From Nocardia panacis (GTDB taxonomy: Bacteria > Actinomycetota > Actinomycetes > Mycobacteriales > Mycobacteriaceae), in contig NZ_QZFU01000013.1 in NCBI RefSeq assembly GCF_003598715.1, forward strand, positions 124,001 to 188,000: a stretch of DNA of 64,000 nucleotides, written 5' to 3'. Both the position numbers and the translations under genes were made by a program. The notes below the pieces were generated by a model. That model had not been told where the DNA came from and did no database searches. It saw nothing but the letters and a program-made list of their open reading frames with translations. Of the stretch, positions 44,488 to 52,693 are shown one piece after another; the stretch's first letter is position 1; every line of letters begins with the position of its first letter.

Positions 44488-45306
44488 CTAGAGGGTGGTG
44501 GTGACGGCCTCGCCGCGGCGACTGGCATGCCAGGGCAGCAGGAGCCGTTCGGCGATATCGAGCGCGACGAAGGCGATGATGCCGATCAGCGACATCACCA
44601 GCAGCGCCGCGAACAGCAGCGGGGTATCGAAATTTCCATTGGCCTGCAGGATCACATAGCCCAAACCCTCGTTGGAGCCGACGAATTCGCCGACCACCGC
44701 ACCGGTCACCGCCAGGGTGACCGCCACCTTCAAACCGGAGAACAGGTGCGGCAGCGCCGCCGGAAACCGAATCTTGACGAAGGTGCGCAACGCGCCACCG
44801 CCCATGGTGTCGGCCAGTTCGAGCATCTGCGGATCCACCGATTTCAACCCGGTGACCGTGGAGATCACCACCGGGAAGAACGCGATGAGCACCGCCATGA
44901 CGACCTTGGGTCCCGGCCCGAAACCCAACCACACCACGAACAGCGGCGCGATGGCGATCTTCGGGATGACCTGGGCGAACAGCAGCACCGGGTACAGGGT
45001 CTGCTCGACGGTGCGCGAGTAGACCATCACCACCGCGGCCAGTACGCCGAGCACCGCGGCCAGCACGAAGCCGATCACGGTCTCGTAGGTGGTGACCCAG
45101 CTGTGCTGGGCCAGATACGCCGCCTTGTCCACCGCGACCGACAGGGTGCGGCCGGGGGAGGGGATCAGATAGTCCTCGACCAGGTGCGCGGCGCTGATCA
45201 ACGCCCACAGCGCGAGGATGCCCACCAGCAGCGCGACCGGCCGCCAGATCCGCGCCAGCGCGGACAGCCAGGCGTCTGGACTCGATAGGTTGCGGCGCAC
45301 GCTCAT
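44488..45306 (-). CDS. ABC transporter permease (SsuC/TauC type)
   Basis: Inner-membrane permease of 272 residues with six predicted TM helices and an EAA loop (MGGGALRTFVKIRFPAALPH). It is the first gene of the catabolic operon and diverges from the LacI repressor. RNA from its promoter, which lies under the LacI operator, would cover all six genes down to 39517 because every junction overlaps or is very short. Confidence 0.88.
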   Translation of the reverse strand: MSVRRNLSSPDAWLSALARIWRPVALLVGILALWALISAAHLVEDYLIPSPGRTLSVAVDKAAYLAQHSWVTTYETVIGFVLAAVLGVLAAVVMVYSRTVEQTLYPVLLFAQVIPKIAIAPLFVVWLGFGPGPKVVMAVLIAFFPVVISTVTGLKSVDPQMLELADTMGGGALRTFVKIRFPAALPHLFSGLKVAVTLAVTGAVVGEFVGSNEGLGYVILQANGNFDTPLLFAALLVMSLIGIIAFVALDIAERLLLPWHASRRGEAVTTTL

Positions 45307-45381
45307 TCGAACGAACCTTCCCGGTACTCACCCGCACTCACGATCCTGTACCGAGAGTTCTCTGCTACCTTGGGGTCTGGC

Positions 45382-45395
45382 TGAAAGCGCTTACA
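45382..45395. promoter_or_regulatory. LacI-family operator
   Basis: TGAAAGCGCTTACA fits the LacI/GalR consensus TGnAAnCGnTTnCA and is centred on the perfect palindrome AAGCGCTT. It lies midway between the divergent importer operon and the LacI gene, so one site can govern both directions. Confidence 0.82.
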
Positions 45396-45460
45396 AATTG
45401 CTTTCGCGAGAAACATAATTCGCAGGGCACACAGGGTCAAGCGGTAGCGAGAGGTCCGCC

Positions 45461-46534
45461 ATGGCTGAACACACCGGGGTCACCCTCGCCGACGTCGCCG
45501 CCGCGGCCGGGGTTTCGGCCGCCACCGCCTCCCGCGTGCTCAACGGCACCGCCAGGGTGCGCGCCGAACTGCGCGAGCGGGTGCTCGCCGCCGCCGAGCG
45601 ACTCGCCTACTCGCCCAACGCCTTGGCCCGCGCACTGGCCAGCGCGTCGAGTCCCGCCGTCGGCGTCATCGGCCACGACGTCGCCGACCCCTACTTCGCG
45701 GGCATCACCCGCGGCGTCATGCGCGCCGCCACCCGCCACGACCTGCACGTCATCCTCGGCAGCACCTTCCGCGACCCGGACCAGGAGATCTCCTACACCT
45801 CCATGCTGCGCGGTCAGCGGGTGCGCGCGGTGCTGCTCGTCGGCTCCGGCTTCGAGGACCGCGCCTGGCAGGAGGCCATGCGCCGCGAACTCGACCTCTA
45901 TCGCGGCACCGGCGGTCGCATCGGCGCGGTCAGCCGCCATCCGGGTCTGCGCATCGACTCGGTCCTGCCCGACAATCGCGGCGGCGCGGGCGAATTGGCG
46001 CGCGCCCTGCTCGCCCTGGGCCATCGCGAGTTCGCCGTCCTGGCCGGACCGCCCGCCCTCACCACCGTGGTCGACCGGCTCGTCGGATTCCGGGAGGCGT
46101 TGGCGCAGGCCGGGATCGACCTGCCCGAGGACCGGATCGTGGTGGGTGAGTTCACCCGCGACGGCGGGCACCGTGCCGCGCGGGAACTGCTGCGCCGCCA
46201 CAGATCCGTCACGTGCGTCTTCGCCATGGCCGATGTCATGGCGGCCGGAGCGCTCACGGCCTTCCGCGGCGCCGGTCTGCGTGTGCCCGAGGACATCTCG
46301 CTCGCCGGATTCGACGATATCCCGCTGGCCGTCGATCTCACGCCCGCGCTGACCACCGTCGCGCTGCCGCTGGCCGAATTGGGCGAGCGGGCACTGGAAT
46401 TGGCGCTGCTGCCCGAACGGGCCAGCAGGCCCAGGGTGGAGCAGATCAGGGGCGAGGTGGTGCTGCGCGCCAGCAGCGCGCCGCTCGAGAACGGCATCCG
46501 ACCCCGACCCCGGACAGAAGGCGAACAACCATGA
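45461..46534 (+). CDS. LacI family transcriptional repressor
   Basis: Repressor of 357 residues. The HTH and hinge are canonical (TLADVAAAAGVSAATASRVL, NGTARVRAELRERVLAAAER, YSPNALARALAS). The periplasmic-binding-like effector domain follows (VGVIGHDVADPYFAGITRGV through SLAGFDDIPLAVDLTPALTT). A typical operator is 66 bp upstream. Its stop overlaps the enolase-superfamily start by 4 bp, so regulator and enzyme are one transcript. It likely responds to the imported compound or an intermediate. Confidence 0.92.
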   Translation: MAEHTGVTLADVAAAAGVSAATASRVLNGTARVRAELRERVLAAAERLAYSPNALARALASASSPAVGVIGHDVADPYFAGITRGVMRAATRHDLHVILGSTFRDPDQEISYTSMLRGQRVRAVLLVGSGFEDRAWQEAMRRELDLYRGTGGRIGAVSRHPGLRIDSVLPDNRGGAGELARALLALGHREFAVLAGPPALTTVVDRLVGFREALAQAGIDLPEDRIVVGEFTRDGGHRAARELLRRHRSVTCVFAMADVMAAGALTAFRGAGLRVPEDISLAGFDDIPLAVDLTPALTTVALPLAELGERALELALLPERASRPRVEQIRGEVVLRASSAPLENGIRPRPRTEGEQP

Positions 46535-47679
46535 GTTACGGCCCGCGCATCGACCGCGTCGAGACCTTCGCCGTCGCCCTGCCCACCCTGCGCGACTTCG
46601 GCGTCTCGGGTGGCGCGGTGGCGGTGGCCGGGAAACCCAGCATCCGCATCCTGGTGAAGGTGAGCGCCGAGGGCGCGTTCGGCTGGGGCGAGGCCACACC
46701 GATCCCGGCCTGGACCTACGAGACCGCCGAATCGATCTACACGACGATCGACCGGTATCTCGCCCCGGCGCTGCTCGGACAGCCGACCTGGGATCTCGAC
46801 GGTGCGAACGCGATATTCGAGCGAACCATCAACCGCGGCTTCTCGATCGGCGCGCCGCTGGCCAAGGCCGCCGTGGACGTGGCGCTGCACGATCTGCGGG
46901 GTCGGGCGGCGGGCGTGCCGGTGGGCGTGCTGTGGGGGCAGCGGCGCGTCGAGCGGATCCGACTGGCCTGGATCGTGTCCGGACAGACGCCCGCGCAGGC
47001 CGCCGACGCGGTCGCCGAGGGCGCGGCGGCGGGCTACGGCGCGTACAAGGTGAAGGTCGGATTGCACGACGAGGCAACCGATCTCGCCGTCGTGGCCGCC
47101 GTGCGCGCCGCCGCGCCCGACGCGCCGCTGTGGGTCGACGCCAATCAGGGCTACTCCGTCGACGCCGCGCTGCGGCTGGCGCGTCGACTGGCCGATCTGG
47201 GGGTCACCGTATTCGAACAACCGTTGCCCGCCAACGACATCGCGGGACTGCGGCGATTACGCGCCGCCAGTCCGCTACCCGTCGCCCTGGACGAAAGTTT
47301 GCGCCACCCTACCGATTTGGCGAGTTTCGTGCGTCTGGAGGCGATCGACGTGGCCATCGCCAAGGTGCAGCGCAGCGGGGGATTGACCCTGTCGCGGCGA
47401 CTGTGCCAACTCGCCGAGGACTGCGGGGTGCGGCTGGCCGGATCCGGACTCACCGACTCCGATGTCGGCCTCGCCGCCTCGCTGCACCTGTTCGCCGCGC
47501 ACGGGATCACCGAACCGGTGGACCTCAATGGGCGACAGTTCCTCGAATCGGCCTATGTGGGCGGTGCCACGGTGCGGATCCGGGACGGTTACGCCGAGGT
47601 CCCGACCGGGCCGGGGCTGGGCGTCGAGGTGGACGAGGACGCGGTGCGCGCGCTGGCGGTGGATGTGCTCGCCCGGTAG
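46531..47679 (+). CDS. Enolase superfamily enzyme, muconate-lactonizing/epimerase subgroup
   Basis: TIM-barrel enzyme of 382 residues. The acid/base lysines of the MLE subgroup are Lys173-x-Lys175 (YKVKVG) and Lys278 (AIAKVQ). The Mg ligands are Asp203 (VDANQ), Glu229 (FEQPL) and Asp254 (ALDES). The N-terminal capping domain (RIDRVETFAVALPTLRDFGV) is normal. This KxK...K set catalyses cycloisomerisation, dipeptide epimerisation, racemisation or dehydration depending on the member. Co-transcribed with LacI and divergent from the importer/dehydrogenase/aldolase operon, it is probably a step in that pathway, for example a dehydratase or lactone-forming step. Confidence 0.88.
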   Translation: MSYGPRIDRVETFAVALPTLRDFGVSGGAVAVAGKPSIRILVKVSAEGAFGWGEATPIPAWTYETAESIYTTIDRYLAPALLGQPTWDLDGANAIFERTINRGFSIGAPLAKAAVDVALHDLRGRAAGVPVGVLWGQRRVERIRLAWIVSGQTPAQAADAVAEGAAAGYGAYKVKVGLHDEATDLAVVAAVRAAAPDAPLWVDANQGYSVDAALRLARRLADLGVTVFEQPLPANDIAGLRRLRAASPLPVALDESLRHPTDLASFVRLEAIDVAIAKVQRSGGLTLSRRLCQLAEDCGVRLAGSGLTDSDVGLAASLHLFAAHGITEPVDLNGRQFLESAYVGGATVRIRDGYAEVPTGPGLGVEVDEDAVRALAVDVLAR

Positions 47680-47731
47680 CCGAAATCGACACGGCGCCGG
47701 GCGAATTCGTCGCACGTTCGCAGGCCCGGCG

Positions 47732-47995
47732 TCAGCGCCAGTGCGTTCGCAATAGTGCGGCCGCGCGCACCCCGTCGGGCGCGATCGCCCATCCCGTCGC
47801 GGGCACCGGACGCACATACCGCAGCGCCCACAGCGACGGTAGGCACGACCGCACCTGGGTATCGGATTTGCCGGTGCGCGCGGCGATCTCCGCCACGCTG
47901 CGCGCGACCCCGTCCCCCAGGCAGTGCAACACCGCCCGTTGATTGGGGCCGAGCCGGGTAAGGCACGCCACCACTCGGATCCGTTTGCGATTCAC
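47732..47995 (-). CDS. Small winged-helix protein
   Basis: About 87 residues with a MarR-like HTH (LGPNQRAVLHCLGDGVARSV, AEIAARTGKSDTQVRSCLPS) and a short wing (RPVPATGWAIAPDG). The GTG at 47995 gives a compact winged helix; the frame remains open to 48130 with a basic extension lacking similarity. It may be a DNA-binding regulator linked to the DUF6879/Scr1 cluster, from which it diverges. Confidence 0.6.
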   Translation of the reverse strand: MNRKRIRVVACLTRLGPNQRAVLHCLGDGVARSVAEIAARTGKSDTQVRSCLPSLWALRYVRPVPATGWAIAPDGVRAAALLRTHWR

Positions 47996-48208
47996 CGTTG
48001 CGGCACTTCCCTTCGCACACCCCCGCGCCGATTTTTCGCCAAGCTTCTTCGACTCTGCCCTGCCACTACGACCCCGACGGTACGACCCGGCGCGCCGCGA
48101 ACCTATCGAAGTGCGCGAAAGTGCGTTCACCCTTGCCGGTCAGGACCGCAAACGGCCACGATGAGGAGTACCCAATGCACTCGTTCGCGACACGAGGGGG
48201 CTTTCGGC

Positions 48209-48535
48209 ATGAAGATTCGACTTCTCGGCGGGCCGTCCGGCGGTCAGGGATCGCCACGGCTGTACGCCACCGACCGCGACACCTTCGCCGTGCAGGGCTG
48301 GAAGACCGGTCGCGCCGACCGCGTCGAGATCCCGCACCGACTCATCGCCTACGCCGAACCGGGCACCTGCCTGGCGGGTCTGGCCGACACCGGGCACGGC
48401 ACCTTCCTGCTCACCGGTACACCGGTCACCGATCCGGAGGCGTTGGCGGCCATGAGCATTCCGAGCCACGAGACCGTACTCGAGCTACCGGTGGGAAGGG
48501 AAGTGATACCGGATGAGGCTCATCCTCGCCGGTGA
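48209..48535 (+). CDS. Hypothetical protein upstream of the DUF6879 gene
   Basis: About 108 residues, no signal or TM segment. N-terminus MKIRLLGGPSGGQGSPRLYA is followed by WKTGRADRVEIPHRLIAYAE and DPEALAAMSIPSHETVLELP. It overlaps the next gene by 23 bp and is therefore part of its operon. Similar small proteins accompany DUF6879/Scr1 genes in actinomycetes, but no function is known. Confidence 0.62.
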   Translation: MKIRLLGGPSGGQGSPRLYATDRDTFAVQGWKTGRADRVEIPHRLIAYAEPGTCLAGLADTGHGTFLLTGTPVTDPEALAAMSIPSHETVLELPVGREVIPDEAHPRR

Positions 48536-49049
48536 ATCGTTCGACCAGATGATCGACCAAGCACAGCACAGGGCATTCCATTTGGAGACCGAGGACCAAT
48601 ACCTGGCCGCCGCCGAGGCCGATTCACTGCGCGCCTGGCTGGCCGATCCGAGGACCGATCCCGGCGGCGACTGGTTCGCGCCGTGGGCCGCGCAGGTCCG
48701 CGCGACGGTGGCCCGCCGCGTCGCGGTCCAGCGGGTCCGTATCGTCAGCGAACCGCATACCGACTACACCAGATATCTGCTCGCCCTGGCCGAACACAAT
48801 CGTGCCGCGGGCGAGCAGATCCGCTATCTGCCGCGCGCGCGAGCCGATCCGCGCGACGCGGTCGCCGAGGATTTCTGGATGCTCGACGACGCCACGGTGG
48901 CCTACAGTGTCTTCGACGGCGCAGGCTACTGGATCGGCGCGGCGGTCACCGAGGACCCGGTCCTCGTCGGGACCGCCGCCGATATCCGCGACCGCGTCTG
49001 GTCGAAATCAATTCCGTACGGAGACTACGTAATTCGATGGCAGGAGTAA
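48513..49049 (+). CDS. DUF6879 family protein
   Basis: Cytosolic protein of 178 residues: FDQMIDQAQHRAFHLETEDQ, VQRVRIVSEPHTDYTRYLLA, and EDFWMLDDATVAYSVFDGAG. DUF6879 proteins are regularly encoded next to Scr1-type XRE regulators, in the place otherwise held by DUF397, and may act as the partner component of a WhiJ-like regulatory or toxin-antitoxin-like module. It overlaps the following regulator gene by 13 bp, which indicates translational coupling. Confidence 0.8.
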   Translation: MRLILAGESFDQMIDQAQHRAFHLETEDQYLAAAEADSLRAWLADPRTDPGGDWFAPWAAQVRATVARRVAVQRVRIVSEPHTDYTRYLLALAEHNRAAGEQIRYLPRARADPRDAVAEDFWMLDDATVAYSVFDGAGYWIGAAVTEDPVLVGTAADIRDRVWSKSIPYGDYVIRWQE

Positions 49050-49897
49050 GCGCGGCCGATCAGGCCAGACAGGTGCTCGGAGCCCGACTGCGCGAGCTCC
49101 GCAAGGACGCTCGCCTCGACGGCAGACAATTCAGCACCGCGGCGGGCTGGCACTGGTCCAAGACCAGCCGCATCGAACACGGCAAACAATCCCCCAGCGA
49201 GGACGATGTCGCGGTGTGGTGCCGGGTCTGCGACGCCGAACTGGCGCTACCGGATCTCATTGCGGCGCTGCGCAATGTGGAGGCGCAGTGGGCGGAATGG
49301 AAGCGCATCACCGCCACCGGGCACGCGCGCCGCCAACGCCGCGGCGTGGAACTCGAGGGCCGCACCAGACTGCTGCGCGTCTACACGGTGGTGCTGCTGC
49401 CCGGCCTGCTGCAGACCGAGGACTACGCCAGAGCCGTACTCACCCAGTGCATCCGCTTCCTGGGCACCCACGACGACCTCACCGACGCGGTCGCGGCCCG
49501 CATGGAACGCCAACAGGTGCTCCATCGCGGCAACCACCGCATCGCCACCCTGGTCCACGAATCGGCGCTGCACACCGTCGTCGGGGATCCGCGCGTCATG
49601 GCCGACCAACTGCGCCGCCTGCTCGACGTCGCCTTCGACAATCCGCGCCTGATCTTCGGGGTGGTCCCGCTCGACGCCGAATTCATCTACACCACAACCT
49701 CGTTCGACATGTTCGATCAGCGCATGGCCCTGGTGGAGACCATCAGCGCCGAACTCACCGTCACCCGCCCCTCCGAACTGCGCTACTACGAGCAGGCGTG
49801 GGCCGGGCTGCACCGGCAGGCCCGCTACGGCGAACAGGCCAAGGAGATCGTGCGCGGCGCGCTGGCGCGCTGGACACGCCGGATCAGTGGAACGTAA
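49037..49897 (+). CDS. Scr1-family XRE regulator (HTH plus DUF5753)
   Basis: Protein of 286 residues. The HTH_31/XRE domain is at residues 10-70 (LGARLRELRKDARLDGRQFS, AGWHWSKTSRIEHGKQSPSE). DUF5753 follows from about 95 (LRVYTVVLLPGLLQTEDYAR, HRIATLVHESALHTVVGDPR, YYEQAWAGLHRQARYGEQA). Members (Scr1, WhiJ-like) control secondary metabolism or development with small partner proteins. Here DUF6879 is the partner. The ATG at 49037 overlaps DUF6879. Confidence 0.86.
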   Translation: MAGVSAADQARQVLGARLRELRKDARLDGRQFSTAAGWHWSKTSRIEHGKQSPSEDDVAVWCRVCDAELALPDLIAALRNVEAQWAEWKRITATGHARRQRRGVELEGRTRLLRVYTVVLLPGLLQTEDYARAVLTQCIRFLGTHDDLTDAVAARMERQQVLHRGNHRIATLVHESALHTVVGDPRVMADQLRRLLDVAFDNPRLIFGVVPLDAEFIYTTTSFDMFDQRMALVETISAELTVTRPSELRYYEQAWAGLHRQARYGEQAKEIVRGALARWTRRISGT

Positions 49898-49948
49898 AAA
49901 TGACCTTCCGGCGCGCGCGACCCACCCCCGGTGTGCGACCCTGAATCA

Positions 49949-50278
49949 ATGAGTCTGCGCCCCACGGCAATTGGCTACCTGCGCCGGGATGTCTCCGGCA
50001 TATCCCAGGTCTGGGACGAAACGCTCATCCGCAGCCTGGCCAAGCGCCTCGGCTACGATCTGGCCAAGACCATCGCCTTCGGCCCCGAGACCGACGACCC
50101 GATCGGCAGACTCGTGGGGTCGGTGCACAAGGTCGCCGCGGCGGCCGTGATCGCCCCCGGCCCCGCCCATTTCGAGGGCGAGATCCCCGCCGCCCTCATC
50201 CGGGCCTGCGATGTGGTGACGGTCGCGCCGGAGACCACCTACACCCGATTGGCCGAACCGGACGACGACTGCGCCTGA
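49949..50278 (+). CDS. Small hypothetical protein resembling a serine-recombinase N-domain
   Basis: About 109 residues beginning MSLRPTAIGYLRRDVSG, then WDETLIRSLAKRLGYDLAKT, and ending in VVTVAPETTYTRL. The strand-helix order resembles the N-terminal domain of resolvases (GYxR...), but the catalytic serine position and the DRxxR motif are absent, so it is not an active recombinase. Common next to Scr1 regulators in Nocardia-like genomes by my recollection. Function unknown. Confidence 0.58.
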   Translation: MSLRPTAIGYLRRDVSGISQVWDETLIRSLAKRLGYDLAKTIAFGPETDDPIGRLVGSVHKVAAAAVIAPGPAHFEGEIPAALIRACDVVTVAPETTYTRLAEPDDDCA

Positions 50279-50462
50279 TCCCGACGCGCCCGTTCCCGGC
50301 GGCACGCTGCGCCGATACCATGTCCAGACCCCTTGCGTCGATACCGATTTCGCGGCGGTGGACCGTGGCCGAACCGGGATGTGCGCACCCGACGACAATG
50401 TCGGATCGCTGCACTACTATCGCGATCGGGAACACCGGCCAGGGCTCGGAAGGGGGGGCGGT

Positions 50463-51725
50463 GTGGGATCTCGGCTCTCCACCACGCTGCGGGCCGTCGC
50501 GCGATGGACGCGTCGGTTCGCGGGCACCGCGCCCGGCGCGCTCGGCGGAGTCCTGGTGGTCACCGTCGCGCTGTGTCTGCTCACCGCGTTCGTCGGCGCG
50601 CAGCAGTTGAGCGGCAAGCTCGCCCAGCGCACCACCCTCCTGGAACACACCGAGCCGCTGGCCGACGCCGCACAGCGCCTGTACGTGGCGCTCTCGGCCG
50701 CCGACGCCACGGCCGCCACCGCATTCCTCTCCGGCGGTATCGAATCGGCCGAGGTCCGCGTCCGCTATCAGCAGTCGCTGGCCGACGCCGCCACCGCACT
50801 GGCCGCCGCCACCTCCGGCGCGGGCGACGAGCAGACTCGCCGCGTCGTGGCCCGCGTCGCCGCCGACCTGCCCGCCTACGCGGGCATGGTCGAGGCGGCC
50901 CGCGCCAACAATCGCCAGGGTTTCCCGGTCGGCTCCTCATATCTGCGCGAGGCGTCCGCGCTCATGCAGGGGTCGTTGCTGCCCAATGCCGAGCGGCTCA
51001 CCACCGACCGCTTCGCCGCCGTCCACGACCAGGAGCGCGCCCTGGCCGGGCCGCCCGCGCTCACCCTGGCGCTGTTGACACTCACGCTGCTGGCCTGCCT
51101 CGGCGGGTCGTGGATCCTGTTGCGGCGCACCAACCGCCTGGTCAATCTCGGAGTGGCGGCGGCGGCCGGGGCCACACTGCTGGTGGCGTTGTGGACCGTC
51201 GCCGCGGGCCTCACGGCCGCCGCCGCGGTCGACAACGGCGCGCGCACCCGCTTCGAAACCCTCGCCCGCGCCCGGATTCTGGCCCAGCAGGCCCGCGCCG
51301 AGGAAACCCTCGAACTCATCACCCGAGGCGATATCACCGCCATCGAGACCCAATACCGCACCCACAGCACCCAACTGCGCGACCGGCTCACCGGCACCCT
51401 GTCCGGCACGGCCGCCGCGTGGCCGGAGCTGGCCGCGTGGTCCGGCAGCCACGACAAACAGGTCCAGGCGTATCAGCGCGCCGACTATCCCAGCGCGGTC
51501 GTGCAGGCCATCGGCCCGGCCCGCGACGGCTCCGCGTTCCGCTTCGCCCGGCTCGACGAGGCGCTGCGCACCGAGATCGACCGCACCAGAGGCGATCTGC
51601 GCGACGGCGTCGACACCGCGGGCACCGCATTCCTGCTCAGCCCGGAGGGCGTGCCCGCGCTGCTAGCGCTGGCGGCGGGTGCGGTCGCCCTCGGCATCTG
51701 GCCCCGGCTCGAGGAGTTCCTGTGA
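50463..51725 (+). CDS. glnX: GlnX-like membrane sensor of the PknG pathway
   Basis: Membrane protein of 420 residues. Hydrophobic helices lie near residues 22-46 (GALGGVLVVTVALCLLTAFV), 195-217, 225-247 and at the C-terminus (ALLALAAGAVALGIWP), separating two extracytoplasmic helical domains (for example RYQQSLADAATALAAAT). This layout and its place just before glnH and pknG match GlnX (Rv0412c-type), which transmits amino-acid status sensed by GlnH to PknG. GTG at 50463 is preceded by a G-rich Shine-Dalgarno-like run. It overlaps glnH by GTGA. Confidence 0.8.
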   Translation: MGSRLSTTLRAVARWTRRFAGTAPGALGGVLVVTVALCLLTAFVGAQQLSGKLAQRTTLLEHTEPLADAAQRLYVALSAADATAATAFLSGGIESAEVRVRYQQSLADAATALAAATSGAGDEQTRRVVARVAADLPAYAGMVEAARANNRQGFPVGSSYLREASALMQGSLLPNAERLTTDRFAAVHDQERALAGPPALTLALLTLTLLACLGGSWILLRRTNRLVNLGVAAAAGATLLVALWTVAAGLTAAAAVDNGARTRFETLARARILAQQARAEETLELITRGDITAIETQYRTHSTQLRDRLTGTLSGTAAAWPELAAWSGSHDKQVQAYQRADYPSAVVQAIGPARDGSAFRFARLDEALRTEIDRTRGDLRDGVDTAGTAFLLSPEGVPALLALAAGAVALGIWPRLEEFL

Positions 51726-52687
51726 ACGGTCACCGGCCCTGGTCCCACGTGGCGCTGCTCGCGGCCGCGCTGCTGCTCACCGCAGCCTGCGCCGCGGCGC
51801 GGGTGCCGAATATCGAATCGCTGGCGCCGGTCGCGCCGCTGCCGCCCGACGCCGCCGAGATCCGCACCCCGCCACAGGGACCCGGCGAGGGCAACTGCGA
51901 TGTCGAGGCGAGCCTGAGCCCACGCCGGCGCGCGGGCGCGCTGCCGCCCGCCTTGGCCGCCATCGCGGGCCGCAAGCTGCGGGTCGGCGTCGATCAGAAC
52001 ACCTACCTATTCGGCTTCCGCGATCCGAGCACCGCGCAGTTGGCGGGCTTCGATATCGACCTGGCCGGTGAGATCGCCCGCGACCTCACCGGAGACCCGA
52101 ACCGCGTCGAGCTGCGTTCGGTCACCGCACAGGAACGCACCCAGGCCCTGCAGAACAAGCAGGTCGACGTCGTGGTCCGCACCTTCACCGCCACCTGCGA
52201 ACGCCGCCGCGACCTCGACTTCTCCACCGTCTACTACTACGCCGAGGAGAAATTCCTGGTCCCCAAGGGCAGCGGCATCGGCAACGACGTCGCCGACATC
52301 GCGGGCAAGCGGGTGTGCGTCCTCAACGGCAGCAGTTCGGTCGCGGCGATGTTCGCGCTGCCGCGCCGCCCCGTCGTCATCGGAGCCACCAGCTGGACCG
52401 ACTGCCTCGTCGCCCTCCAGCAGGGGCAGGTCGAGGCGATCTTCGGCGATGTGCCGATCCTCGCCGGACTCGTCGCCCAGGACCACAACCTCGAGATCGT
52501 CGGCCGCTCCCTGGGCACCGGCGCGTACGCGGTCGGCATCGCCAAAGGCAACGAGGACCTGGTCCGCTTCGTCAACGGCGTCCTCGAACGGGTCCGCGCC
52601 GACGGCACCTGGCAATCCATCTACGGCAGGCACCTGTCCGCCCTCGGCCCACCACCCGCCCCGCCCCAACCGAAATACTCCGGGTGA
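51722..52687 (+). CDS. glnH: GlnH-like amino-acid-binding lipoprotein
   Basis: Extracytoplasmic receptor of 321 residues with lipidated Cys23 (ALLLTAAC). The SBP_bac_3 fold shows GRKLRVGVDQNTYLFGFRDP, LAGFDIDLAGEIARDLTGDP, RTFTATCERRRDLDFSTVYY and VGIAKGNEDLVRFVNGVLE. Four cysteines may form disulfides. No amino-acid ABC permease is adjacent; in mycobacteria and corynebacteria GlnH binds Asp, Glu and Gln and works as the sensor for PknG through GlnX. GTG start overlaps the glnX stop. Confidence 0.87.
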   Translation: MNGHRPWSHVALLAAALLLTAACAAARVPNIESLAPVAPLPPDAAEIRTPPQGPGEGNCDVEASLSPRRRAGALPPALAAIAGRKLRVGVDQNTYLFGFRDPSTAQLAGFDIDLAGEIARDLTGDPNRVELRSVTAQERTQALQNKQVDVVVRTFTATCERRRDLDFSTVYYYAEEKFLVPKGSGIGNDVADIAGKRVCVLNGSSSVAAMFALPRRPVVIGATSWTDCLVALQQGQVEAIFGDVPILAGLVAQDHNLEIVGRSLGTGAYAVGIAKGNEDLVRFVNGVLERVRADGTWQSIYGRHLSALGPPPAPPQPKYSG

Positions 52688-52693
52688 GCCGCC

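Noticed and set aside
44488..45306. Second sulfonate transporter (ssu paralogue)
   Set aside because: Family similarity is real, but the operon context is carbohydrate-type enzymes under LacI, so a sulfonate assignment and ssu symbols were not used.
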